Source: an uncultured Aquimarina sp.
GTDB taxonomy: Bacteria > Bacteroidota > Bacteroidia > Flavobacteriales > Flavobacteriaceae
DNA length: 41,314 nt
Assembly (NCBI GenBank): GCA_947496555.1
Contig: CANMDH010000045.1
Location: 1-41,314 of the forward strand
Direction of reading: 5' to 3'
The notes under the pieces were generated by a model. It ran no database searches. It was given only the letters and a program-made list of their open reading frames with translations, and was not told the DNA's origin. Position 1 is the stretch's first letter. The number at the start of each line of letters is the position of its first letter. Of the stretch, positions 1 to 7,723 are shown piece after piece. The translations under genes and the position numbers were made by a program.

Positions 1-36
1 GGTACTGCAATCCGTGGGAGAGTAGGTCGCCGCCTT
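1..36 (+). rRNA. 5S ribosomal RNA, 3' end (partial)
   Basis: The first bases match the conserved 3' end of bacterial 5S rRNA, including GTGGGAGAGTAGGTCGCCGC, which lies in the closing part of the molecule. Only the last third or so of the gene is in the window, so an rRNA operon ends here. The exact last base is approximate. A strong rho-independent terminator follows within a few bases, which fits the end of an rRNA operon. Confidence 0.9.
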
Positions 37-41
37 GTTAC

Positions 42-74
42 AAAACCCTCATCATAAACGATGAGGGTTTTTTT
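42..74 (+). terminator. rho-independent terminator of the rRNA operon
   Basis: A perfect 12-bp stem (42-53 pairs with 60-71) closes a 6-nt loop and runs into a T tract at 68-74. It sits directly after the 5S rRNA end. Confidence 0.92.
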
Positions 75-173
75 ATGGAATAAACTTAGAAAAATGTATA
101 AAACATACAATATAAACGACCAACCAAAAGAGAATATTTATTTTAGTAATTTAATAAGCATAGAGTTATCAAA

Positions 174-668
174 ATGAAAAAATTATTTCAATATTTAGTA
201 TTAGGTGCAATAATAGTTTCTGGTATCTTTTATCTGTATGTAAAAAATTCAGGAGTAGAAGATGGAGAGCAAGCTCCCGACTTTGAAACTACTTTAATCG
301 ATGGTACGCCATTTAAGCTATCGAATCTACAGGGCAAATACATATTGCTTGACTTTTGGGGATCCTGGTGCCCACCATGTAGAAAAGAAAGTCCTAAACT
401 AGTTACTTTACATAAAAAATATTCAGATCAGTTAACTATTGTGACTGTTGCATTGGAAAAAGATGGGAGACATTGGAAAAAAGCTTCAGAAAAAGATGGA
501 TTTGTATGGAAAAACCAGATAGTGGATCAAAACAGATTTGTATTGATGTCCTCAATAGCAAGAAAGTATGGGGTGACCGAAATCCCTGCTAAATTCCTAA
601 TCTCGCCTGAAGGAAAGCTTTTGGGAAAAGTGAGTTTTGAACAAATTGATACGCAATTTGGTAAATAA
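174..668 (+). CDS. TlpA-like membrane-anchored thioredoxin-family protein
   Basis: A 164-residue TlpA/ResA-like disulfide oxidoreductase. Residues 1-23 form an N-terminal signal anchor or signal peptide (KK followed by a hydrophobic run). The rest is a thioredoxin fold with the redox motif W65-C66-P67-P68-C69, preceded by the usual LLDFWGSW strand. A cis-proline region (TEIPAKFLI) lies near the C-terminus. Proteins of this family work on the periplasmic side, reducing or oxidising cysteines, for example in cytochrome c maturation or stress defence. The specific partner cannot be read from the sequence. It stands alone between the rRNA terminator and a convergent regulator gene, with a gap of about 20 bp to the latter. 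The length is normal for the family. Confidence 0.88.
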   Translation: MKKLFQYLVLGAIIVSGIFYLYVKNSGVEDGEQAPDFETTLIDGTPFKLSNLQGKYILLDFWGSWCPPCRKESPKLVTLHKKYSDQLTIVTVALEKDGRHWKKASEKDGFVWKNQIVDQNRFVLMSSIARKYGVTEIPAKFLISPEGKLLGKVSFEQIDTQFGK

Positions 669-688
669 ATATATCAAGTAGTACTGAG

Positions 689-1717
689 TTAACTTGATTC
701 CCTTTTGATAAGATTTGTTTTTAATTCTATGGTTTTAGGTGTAGTTCTTAGTAGATGTTCAGTTTGATGAGCAAGTTTTAATTCTTTTAATAAATATTCT
801 ATGGCCTTGATACCAATCGTATAGCCAGGCTGATCAACCGAAGTGAGATTAGGTTCAATAATGGTGGTGCTTTTAGAATTACTGAACCCCACTACAGCCA
901 CTTGCTTGGGAATTATGATATTATGTTTTTTTAAAGCTTTAATGGCTCCTATGGCTACATCGTCAGTTACCGCAAAAATAGCATCAAATTCAATCCTTTT
1001 TGATATCATTTGATTTACGAGTTTTGTACCTTCTTGTATACAAACAGTACCACATTGCGGAATCAGGTTTTTATCGACTTTAATTTGTCGATCTTTTAGG
1101 GCTCTAAGGTAGCCTTCAAATCTCTTTTTTGCGTTAAAAGAATGGTCGGTTCCTTTAATAAAAACTATCTTTTTTCTCCCTTGATCTATAAGGTGTTTGG
1201 TAGCATTGTAAGCGCCAGTTTCATTGTCTACAATAATCCTGGTGCAGGGTATTTTATCAGAAACCTTATCGTATAAAACTATAGGGCACTTTTCCTTAGC
1301 AAGAAGTACATGATCGATATTTTTGGTGTTATTGGTTAACGAGAGTAAAATACCATCCACTCCCGATCGAATCATATTTTCTAATATGTCTTTTTCCAGA
1401 TCAGGACTATGCCCCGATTCTGATATAACCAAACGGTATCCTTCTTTTCTTGATTGATGAATCATTCCATTAATGATTTTCGAGCTAAAATCCAGGAGTA
1501 AATTAGGAATGATCACTCCAATGGTCTTGGTTTGGCTATTTTTTAGACTTTGAGCAGAGTAATTAGGGATATAATTAAGTTTTTTTGCCAGTTGTTGTAC
1601 TTTATATTTAGTTTCCTGGCTAATATCATGATGGTCCTTTAGTGCACGAGAAATAGTAGACACAGAAAATCCTAACCTTTCTGATAAATCTTTTAAAGTG
1701 ATATTTCTTTTACCCAT
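689..1717 (-). CDS. LacI-family transcriptional regulator
   Basis: A 342-residue LacI/GalR repressor of standard length. The N-terminal helix-turn-helix (about residues 6-27, ITLKDLSERLGFSVSTISRA) is followed by the hinge helix (YIPNYSAQSLK) and a periplasmic-binding-protein-like sugar-sensing domain (from TIGVIIPNLLLDF to the C-terminus). It is divergent from a glycosidase and sodium-symporter pair, which are its likely targets. A palindromic LacI-type operator lies 18 bp upstream of its own start codon (1736-1747), and a TAnnTTTG-type promoter is at 1801-1833 on its strand, so autoregulation is likely. The effector sugar is unknown. The start ATG is chosen because the HTH begins immediately after it. 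Confidence 0.92.
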   Translation of the reverse strand: MGKRNITLKDLSERLGFSVSTISRALKDHHDISQETKYKVQQLAKKLNYIPNYSAQSLKNSQTKTIGVIIPNLLLDFSSKIINGMIHQSRKEGYRLVISESGHSPDLEKDILENMIRSGVDGILLSLTNNTKNIDHVLLAKEKCPIVLYDKVSDKIPCTRIIVDNETGAYNATKHLIDQGRKKIVFIKGTDHSFNAKKRFEGYLRALKDRQIKVDKNLIPQCGTVCIQEGTKLVNQMISKRIEFDAIFAVTDDVAIGAIKALKKHNIIIPKQVAVVGFSNSKSTTIIEPNLTSVDQPGYTIGIKAIEYLLKELKLAHQTEHLLRTTPKTIELKTNLIKRESS

Positions 1718-1735
1718 TCATGAAATGTGAATTAT

Positions 1736-1747
1736 GCAAACGATTGC
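1736..1747. promoter_or_regulatory. LacI-type operator
   Basis: GCAAACGATTGC has symmetric GCAA / TTGC half-sites around a central CG, the form expected for LacI-family operators. It lies in the divergent intergenic region between the LacI-type regulator and the glycosidase/symporter pair, downstream of the proposed regulator promoter. Binding would block the regulator gene and could also affect the divergent pair. Confidence 0.7.
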
Positions 1748-1800
1748 GGGACTTTATGCTCTTCATTGTGTAAAATCCAGTTGACTACTTGCTATATTTA

Positions 1801-1833
1801 CAAATATATCCTTAAAAATAAGATAATACCAAA
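1801..1833 (-). promoter_or_regulatory. Bacteroidota-type promoter of the LacI-type regulator gene
   Basis: On the minus strand there is a -7 box TATATTTG (1801-1808 complement) and a -33 TTTG (1830-1833 complement), separated by 21 bp. This fits the primary sigma factor consensus TTTG-N19-21-TAnnTTTG of Bacteroidota. The transcription start would be near 1793-1796, upstream of the operator at 1736-1747. Confidence 0.6.
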
Positions 1834-1878
1834 ACTTATTATATAAGGCCTAATGATCGAAAATATAATGTTGCAAGA

Positions 1879-3195
1879 ATGAATAAAGATAATTTGTTGA
1901 AAGAAGCAAAAAGAGTATTATTGGATAACTTTCAACCCGAAGGGTTTACTATTCCCTGTAAAGGACTTTATCCATTTCAATGGAAATGGGATTCGGGGTT
2001 TATTGCCATTGGGCTTGCTCATTTTGATATCGAAAAAGCTAAATCAGAAATAGATTCTCTTTTGAAGTCGCAGTGGGGTAATGGTTTTATTCCGCATATT
2101 GTTTTTCATAATGATAGTGATACTTATTTTCCGGGACCTGATTTTCATCACACCTACTTACATCCTGAAGCATCCAAAAAATATAAGTCCAGTGGTATTA
2201 CACAACCTCCGGTAATCGGATTTGTTCTTGAAGAGTTATATAGATTAGCAGAAGATAAAGACGACATCCTTAGTTTTATTGAATCTCAAATTGACAGCGT
2301 CTATAAGAATCATCATTATTTTTATTCACATCGCGACCCTTTTGATGAAGGTTTGGTGTATATCTATCACAATTGGGAATCCGGAACCGACAATTCACCG
2401 ATGTGGGATCATATTTGGGAAACCATGGATCCTCCGGATTATGATTTTGAACGAAAAGATACAACACATGTAGATGCTTCTCAACGGCCAACAAAGAGAG
2501 AATATGATCATTATATACATATAATCGAAATTGCAAAAAGTTGTAATTATGATGATCGCTTAATAGCAGAACGCTCTCCTTTTTTGGTGTATGATCCATT
2601 ATTTAATGCAATGCTCATCAAATCTAATGAGTCTCTTATAAAGCTATATGAGCTCATAGGAAATCAGAATGATAAAATTAAACAGCTAAAAACATGGCTT
2701 AAAAAGAGCAAAAAGAGTTTTAATGATATACTGTTTGATCATAACCTCAATGCATATGTTCACTACGATATAAGAAATAAAACATCTATTCTCCTGATTT
2801 CGTCTTCGTCATTTGCTCCTTTATTTGCGGGAATTCCTAATAAGGAAGTAGCTAATAAACTTTTATTGACATTAATGGATCGTTTTGGCGGAAAGGATTT
2901 CTATCTCTGCGCTTCATTTGATCCAACAGAAGAGCGTTTCAATCCAAAAAAGTATTGGAGAGGTCCGGTTTGGATAAACCTGAATTGGATTATTTATAAA
3001 GGATTGAAACGGTATGGTTTTGATGAGATGGCTGAAAGATTAAACAATGAAACCATAGAGCTAATTGATAAAGAAGGTTTTAAAGAATATTTTGACCCTA
3101 GAAAAGAAACATATAAAAATCAAGGTCATGGAGGTTATGGTGGTAACGACTTTTCCTGGAGCGCCGCACTGATCATAGATCTTTTAAATCAATAA
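1879..3195 (+). CDS. GH63/MGH1-like glycoside hydrolase
   Basis: A 438-residue (alpha/alpha)6-barrel glycosidase resembling the GH63 group that includes mannosylglycerate/glucosylglycerate hydrolases and trehalase-like enzymes. Family landmarks are visible: QWKWDSGF (about residues 33-40), WESGTDNSPMWD with the likely catalytic acid D171, YWRGPVWINLNW, and a C-terminal GGNDFSWSAALI. No signal peptide is seen, so the enzyme should be cytoplasmic and act on an imported small glycoside. It is followed 4 bp later by an SSS-type sodium symporter and is divergent from a LacI regulator, so the three form a small uptake-and-hydrolysis locus. The exact substrate cannot be assigned; a compatible-solute glycoside is a reasonable guess from the family. 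Confidence 0.8.
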   Translation: MNKDNLLKEAKRVLLDNFQPEGFTIPCKGLYPFQWKWDSGFIAIGLAHFDIEKAKSEIDSLLKSQWGNGFIPHIVFHNDSDTYFPGPDFHHTYLHPEASKKYKSSGITQPPVIGFVLEELYRLAEDKDDILSFIESQIDSVYKNHHYFYSHRDPFDEGLVYIYHNWESGTDNSPMWDHIWETMDPPDYDFERKDTTHVDASQRPTKREYDHYIHIIEIAKSCNYDDRLIAERSPFLVYDPLFNAMLIKSNESLIKLYELIGNQNDKIKQLKTWLKKSKKSFNDILFDHNLNAYVHYDIRNKTSILLISSSSFAPLFAGIPNKEVANKLLLTLMDRFGGKDFYLCASFDPTEERFNPKKYWRGPVWINLNWIIYKGLKRYGFDEMAERLNNETIELIDKEGFKEYFDPRKETYKNQGHGGYGGNDFSWSAALIIDLLNQ

Positions 3196-3199
3196 TCAC

Positions 3200-4807
3200 A
3201 TGAACTATATTGACTACATCATCATTGCCCTGTATCTTATTACATTTTTAGGGATCGGTTATTTTTTTAAAGAAAATAAGACTTCTAAAGATTATTTTTT
3301 AGGCGGAAAAAGCATGGGTTGGTTTCCTCTTAGTTTGTCTACTATGGCGACACAGTTATCGGCGATAAGTTTTATTTCTGCTCCTGCATTTGTGGGATTG
3401 AAAGAGGGAGGAGGATTGCAATGGTTAACGTATGAGTTTGGAGTTCCTCTGGCCATGGCTTTTTTGATGATAGCAATTATTCCGCCATTATATAAATCGG
3501 GAGTCATTAGTGTGTATGAGTTCCTAGAGCGGCGATTTGATGCTTCTTCCAGACTTTTGATCAGCTTTGTGTTTCAAGTAAGCCGATCCGTTGCCACAGG
3601 AGTTATGGTATATACCATGTCTTTGATTCTTCAGGCTACTGTAGGAGTAGACTTTTGGGTTTCGGTTTTGATCATTGGTGTTATTACACTGGTCTATTCT
3701 TATCAGGGAGGTATGAAGGCGGTAATTTGGGGTGATGTGATACAAATGATTATTTTGTTTTTGGGTATAGTAATTTGCCTTATTTACGGTATCAGTGAAC
3801 TGGGAGGGTTCGAGAATTTCATTACGCATGTTGATAAAGATCGTCTAACCGCAGTTGATTTTAGTAAATGGGGGTTTAATAATGCCGATAAGAATGACGA
3901 ATTCGGATTTTGGCCAATGGTAATAGGTGGGTTTTTTCTGTACGTTTCCTATTATGGTACCGATCAGACCCAATCCCAAAGATTACTTTCTGCAAGTGGA
4001 ATACCAACGATCAAGAAGTTATTGTTAGCCAATGGATTATTCAGGTTTCCTGTAACATTGACCTATTGCATAATGGGTTTGGTTTTGGGGACTCTACTTA
4101 CCTTGGATTCTGGATTTGCCGAAATGATGGAATCAGTGTATCAAACAAACATCGATTCTCTCGAAGGTAAAAAGGCTGATTTGATGGTTCCTGTGTTCAT
4201 TATCAAGTACCTGCCTAACGGAATTATCGGTATTTTGATCGTTGCTATTATGTCTGCTGCGATGTCCTCTTTAAGCTCAACCGTAAATTCATTATCTGCT
4301 GTAACAATGGAAGATTTTGTAAAACGCTATAAAAAAGACTTAACTCCAGGATCATATGTTGGGTACTCGAGAGGGTTGTCTGTTTTTTGGGGTGTGATAT
4401 GCCTTTCATTAGCTTTCTTTGCCGGCAGTATAGAAGGTACAGTGATCGAAGTAATTAATAAAATAGGCTCTGTATTTTTTGGACCCATTTTGGGAGTATT
4501 TGTATTGGCTATATTAACCAAAAAAACCAATGCTTTTGGTGCTAATATTGGACTGATCACGGGGCTGGTTTGTAATATCTATTTGTGGTTGTATGTTCCT
4601 GAAGTATTCTGGTTTTGGTGGAATGCTATAGGATGTATAGTGACTATTGTGATTGCTTACCTGGCAAGTGCTGTGATCAAAACCAGTAGACAAGCTGATA
4701 CTTTGGAGATAACTTATTACAAGGAGAAAAAGGAATTATTCATCTTGGTAGGCTATTTCGCTATCATAATTTCAATAGCATTAATACTTCCTGAACTTCT
4801 GTCTTAA
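3200..4807 (+). CDS. SSS-family sodium:solute symporter
   Basis: A 535-residue polytopic membrane protein of the sodium:solute symporter (SSS, SGLT-like) family with about 13-14 hydrophobic segments. The N-terminal segment YIDYIIIALYLITFLGIGYF is followed by the typical SKDYFLGGKSMGWFPLSLS stretch and then the conserved ATQLSAISFISAPAF of the sodium-binding region. It probably imports the sugar or glycoside that the upstream GH63-like enzyme hydrolyses. The start codon is 4 bp after that gene's stop, so translation is probably coupled. A bidirectional terminator follows the stop. The substrate is not determinable from sequence. Confidence 0.9.
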   Translation: MNYIDYIIIALYLITFLGIGYFFKENKTSKDYFLGGKSMGWFPLSLSTMATQLSAISFISAPAFVGLKEGGGLQWLTYEFGVPLAMAFLMIAIIPPLYKSGVISVYEFLERRFDASSRLLISFVFQVSRSVATGVMVYTMSLILQATVGVDFWVSVLIIGVITLVYSYQGGMKAVIWGDVIQMIILFLGIVICLIYGISELGGFENFITHVDKDRLTAVDFSKWGFNNADKNDEFGFWPMVIGGFFLYVSYYGTDQTQSQRLLSASGIPTIKKLLLANGLFRFPVTLTYCIMGLVLGTLLTLDSGFAEMMESVYQTNIDSLEGKKADLMVPVFIIKYLPNGIIGILIVAIMSAAMSSLSSTVNSLSAVTMEDFVKRYKKDLTPGSYVGYSRGLSVFWGVICLSLAFFAGSIEGTVIEVINKIGSVFFGPILGVFVLAILTKKTNAFGANIGLITGLVCNIYLWLYVPEVFWFWWNAIGCIVTIVIAYLASAVIKTSRQADTLEITYYKEKKELFILVGYFAIIISIALILPELLS

Positions 4808-4813
4808 AAGAAC

Positions 4814-4848
4814 AAAAGCCCAAACTATTCTAAATAGTCTGGGCTTTT
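4814..4848. terminator. bidirectional rho-independent terminator
   Basis: A 16-bp stem with one mismatch (4814-4829 with 4833-4848) begins with AAAAGCCC and ends with GGGCTTTT, so it has a T tract on both strands. It sits between the convergent symporter and acyl-CoA dehydrogenase genes and can serve both. Confidence 0.88.
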
Positions 4849-4870
4849 GATTTAGAGAGTTTTTAACTAA

Positions 4871-6013
4871 TTAATCTCTAAGAATACTTCTTGATATTAC
4901 GATTTTTTGAATCTCACTAGTTCCTTCATAAATCTGAGTAATTTTAGCGTCTCTCATTAATCGTTCTACGTGATATTCTTTTACAAAACCATTCCCACCA
5001 TGAACTTGAACAGCTTCAACTGAAACCTCCATGGCTACTTGTGAAGCATAAAGTTTAGCCATCGCACCAGATAAATCATAATTTTCGTGATTATCCTTAT
5101 CCATTGCTGCTTTATAAACCAACATTCTGGCAGCTTCTATCTGCACATGCATATCAGCCAGTTTAAAAGCAATTGCCTGATGGTTCATGATTTCAGTTCC
5201 AAAAGCCTTGCGAACTTTAGAATATTCTTTTGCCAATTCATAAGCTCCAGCTGCAATTCCTAGTGCTTGTGCTGCGATTCCGATACGACCACCTGCTAAT
5301 GTTTTCATCGCAAATTTAAATCCAAATCCGTCTTCACCTATACGATTCTCTTTAGGAACTTTTACATCATTAAAAATAAGCGAATGGGTATCACTTCCCC
5401 TGATTCCTAATTTATCTTCTTTAGGACCAATTTCAAAGCCTTCCCATCCTTTTTCAACAATAAAAGCATTGATACCTTTATGCTTTTTTTCTTTATCGGT
5501 CTGCGCTATTACCAAATAGTAATCTGCACTGCCACCATTAGTGATCCAGTTTTTAGTTCCGTTAAGGATATAATGATCACCTTTATCAATTGCGGTGGTT
5601 TTTTGAGAAGTAGCATCACTACCAGCTTCAGGCTCTGATAAACAGAAAGCACCAATAGATTCTCCTGTAGTTAATTTCGAAAGATATTTTTCTTTTTGTT
5701 CCGGGGTTCCATAAGTATCAAGTCCCCAACATACCAAAGAATTATTTACCGATACGATTACAGAACAAGAAGCATCTATTTTAGATAATTCTTCCATGGC
5801 TAAAACATAGGATACTGTATCCATTCCACCGCCACCATATTCCGGAGAAGCCATCATTCCTAAAAAGCCAAGTTCTCCCATTCTTTTTACTTGTTTGGTA
5901 GGGAATTCTTGTTTGTTATCACGTTCAATTACGCCAGGTAGTAATTCGGCTTTTGCAAAATCACGAGCAGCGTCTCGTATCATTAATTGTTCTTCGGATA
6001 GTTTAAAGTCCAT
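4871..6013 (-). CDS. acyl-CoA dehydrogenase
   Basis: A 380-residue acyl-CoA dehydrogenase of the short/medium-chain type, FAD-dependent, catalysing alpha,beta-desaturation of acyl-CoA in beta-oxidation or branched-chain amino-acid breakdown. It shows the family layout: N-terminal helical domain (MDFKLSEEQLMIRDAARDFA), central beta domain with CLSEPEAGSD and WITNGG, and C-terminal helical domain with VQVHGGNGF and IYEGTSEIQ. E363 in the last motif is the expected catalytic base. It is monocistronic on the minus strand. A -7 box is visible about 95 bp upstream. Its length is normal. Confidence 0.95.
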   Translation of the reverse strand: MDFKLSEEQLMIRDAARDFAKAELLPGVIERDNKQEFPTKQVKRMGELGFLGMMASPEYGGGGMDTVSYVLAMEELSKIDASCSVIVSVNNSLVCWGLDTYGTPEQKEKYLSKLTTGESIGAFCLSEPEAGSDATSQKTTAIDKGDHYILNGTKNWITNGGSADYYLVIAQTDKEKKHKGINAFIVEKGWEGFEIGPKEDKLGIRGSDTHSLIFNDVKVPKENRIGEDGFGFKFAMKTLAGGRIGIAAQALGIAAGAYELAKEYSKVRKAFGTEIMNHQAIAFKLADMHVQIEAARMLVYKAAMDKDNHENYDLSGAMAKLYASQVAMEVSVEAVQVHGGNGFVKEYHVERLMRDAKITQIYEGTSEIQKIVISRSILRD

Positions 6014-6106
6014 ATTTTACTATAATTTACTGTGCGTGCATAACACGCAATTCGTACTTTTTGATGAAAATAAATTGGGATAACCCTGGTATTTTTAATA
6101 ATCTTA

Positions 6107-6114
6107 CAAATATA
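6107..6114 (-). promoter_or_regulatory. putative -7 box for the acyl-CoA dehydrogenase gene
   Basis: The minus strand reads TATATTTG, a full match to the Bacteroidota -7 consensus TAnnTTTG. It lies about 95 bp upstream of the start codon. I see no good TTTG -33 box at the usual spacing, so the assignment is tentative. Confidence 0.4.
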
Positions 6115-6296
6115 AGTGATAATATGATAGTTTTAGTGTTTTTTTTGTTTTTTGATCAGATCAATTTTTATGCTTGTGTTTGAGGGATTTTTTTGGTTAT
6201 TTTGGTGTGAATAGTAAAAAATTAATAGCTGTTTTTGGTGCAATTTTAATTCCCATAATTTTCTTTTTATTTAAGCATTTGCCATATTTAGTTTTT

Positions 6297-6304
6297 TATA
6301 TTTG
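6297..6304 (+). promoter_or_regulatory. putative -7 box for the amino-acid dehydrogenase operon
   Basis: TATATTTG matches TAnnTTTG exactly. A TTTG at 6278-6281 is only 15 bp away, shorter than the usual 19-21 bp. If used, this promoter would give a leader of about 160 nt before the start at 6471. Confidence 0.4.
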
Positions 6305-6369
6305 TGAGAATACTTTGTAACTATAATTTCAATGTAATTTAATACCCCTATAATATGACTCAACTCTAA

Positions 6370-6383
6370 CCTCCTTTGGGAGG
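6370..6383 (+). other. leader hairpin after a five-codon reading frame
   Basis: CCTCC (6370-6374) can pair with GGAGG (6379-6383) around a TTTG loop, followed by an AT-rich stretch ending in TTTTT. Immediately before it is a tiny frame ATG-ACT-CAA-CTC-TAA (6355-6369). The arrangement could be a weak attenuator or a chance structure. Confidence 0.3.
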
Positions 6384-6470
6384 ATTATTTTTAATTTAAA
6401 CGAAGGAATACAATTTTCTAGAATTGTTTACAGTAAAGAGTTATTTATTCTATGAGTTGAAATTTTATAA

Positions 6471-7697
6471 ATGAAAGATTTATTAAAAAAATACGAAAAT
6501 AAAGTACCAGAGATAGTTTTTAATTGGAAAGATTCTGAAACTGAAGCAGAAGGCTGGACAGTAATTAATTCCTTAAGAGGTGGTGCAGCAGGGGGTGGTA
6601 CAAGAATGCGTTTAGGATTGGATATGAACGAGGTTCTTTCTTTGGCAAAAACAATGGAGGTCAAATTTACGGTATCAGGTCCGGAAATAGGTGGAGCCAA
6701 ATCGGGTATTAATTTTGATCCGAATGATCCCCGAAAGAAGGATGTACTGAAACGATGGTATAAGGCCGTTTCTCCATTATTAAAAAGTTATTACGGAACC
6801 GGAGGAGACCTTAATGTAGATGAAATTAATGAAGTAATCCCGATTACCGAAGAGTGTGGAGTTTGGCACCCACAAGAAGGAGTCTTTAATGGACATTTTC
6901 AACCTACTGAAGCCGACAAAATAAATAGAATTGGGCAACTAAGGCAAGGAGTTATAAAGGTATTAGAGAATACTACGTTTTCACCTGATGTTTCCAGAAA
7001 GTATACGGTAGCCGATATGATTACCGGATATGGAGTCGCTGAAGCGGTGCGCCATTATTATGAAATTTATGATGGCAATGTAATAGGAAAGAGAGCTGTA
7101 GTGCAAGGATTTGGTAATGTAGGATCTGCGGCGGCGTATTATCTTTCTGAGATGGGAGCAAAGGTAGTAGGAATTATAGACCATGCCGGTGGACTTATAA
7201 AAGAAGAAGGATTTTCTTTTGAAGAAATAAAAGAACTATATTTAAATAAAAAAGGGAACAAGTTATATAGTGATACTTTGATTCCTTTTGAAGAGTTAAA
7301 TGAAAAAATATGGTCATTACCAACAGAGATTTTTACTCCTTGTGCTGCATCTAGGTTGATTACCGAAGATCAAATTACACAAATGATCAATGCAGGTTTA
7401 GAAGTAATATCTTGTGGTGCTAATGTTCCTTTTGCAGATAAAGAGATATTTTTTGGCCCTATTATGGAGTATACAGACGAAAGAGTGAGCCTTATCCCAG
7501 ATTTTATTTCTAATTGCGGGATGGCAAGAGTATTTGCATATTTTATGGAGCGAAAAGTGCAAATGACCGACGAAGCTATTTTTATGGATACTTCAGAAAC
7601 AATAAAGAAAGCGATTCAAAACACTTATAATAACAATCAAACAAAAACTAATATAAGTAAGACAGCATTTGAGATAGCTCTTAAACAGCTGTTATAG
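6471..7697 (+). CDS. Glu/Leu/Phe/Val dehydrogenase
   Basis: A 408-residue amino-acid dehydrogenase of the Glu/Leu/Phe/Val family, which oxidatively deaminates an amino acid to a 2-oxo acid with NAD(P)+. The N-terminal domain has the glycine-rich substrate loop (SLRGGAAGGGTRMR) and the catalytic-lysine region GGAKSGI (K77). The Rossmann domain carries VVQGFGNVGSAAAYYLSEMG near residues 210-230, followed by a VVGIID strand. Which amino acid is preferred cannot be told by eye; flavobacterial genomes usually carry this type next to transport or central-metabolism genes. It precedes nhaB by 26 bp and probably shares a transcript with it. Confidence 0.92.
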   Translation: MKDLLKKYENKVPEIVFNWKDSETEAEGWTVINSLRGGAAGGGTRMRLGLDMNEVLSLAKTMEVKFTVSGPEIGGAKSGINFDPNDPRKKDVLKRWYKAVSPLLKSYYGTGGDLNVDEINEVIPITEECGVWHPQEGVFNGHFQPTEADKINRIGQLRQGVIKVLENTTFSPDVSRKYTVADMITGYGVAEAVRHYYEIYDGNVIGKRAVVQGFGNVGSAAAYYLSEMGAKVVGIIDHAGGLIKEEGFSFEEIKELYLNKKGNKLYSDTLIPFEELNEKIWSLPTEIFTPCAASRLITEDQITQMINAGLEVISCGANVPFADKEIFFGPIMEYTDERVSLIPDFISNCGMARVFAYFMERKVQMTDEAIFMDTSETIKKAIQNTYNNNQTKTNISKTAFEIALKQLL

Positions 7698-7723
7698 TAT
7701 TAATCGTATAACCAGTACAAACT

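Larger units (their letters stand above)
6014..6470. other. divergent intergenic region
   Basis: This 457-bp AT-rich stretch separates the divergent acyl-CoA dehydrogenase and amino-acid dehydrogenase genes. No protein gene is seen. It holds a TATATTFG-like -7 box for each direction (both read TATATTTG; listed separately), a five-codon reading frame at 6355-6369 and a short G+C hairpin at 6370-6383 in the leader of the plus-strand gene. Confidence 0.6.

Noticed and set aside
673-698. ATCAAGT/ACTTGAT inverted repeat between the TlpA-like and LacI-type genes, considered as a shared terminator
   Set aside because: The 7-bp stem is A+T-rich, the loop is 12 nt, one arm is inside the regulator gene and T tracts are poor.
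2276-2599. Minus-strand frame inside the GH63-like gene
   Set aside because: It lies wholly within a strongly supported gene on the other strand and has no family features.
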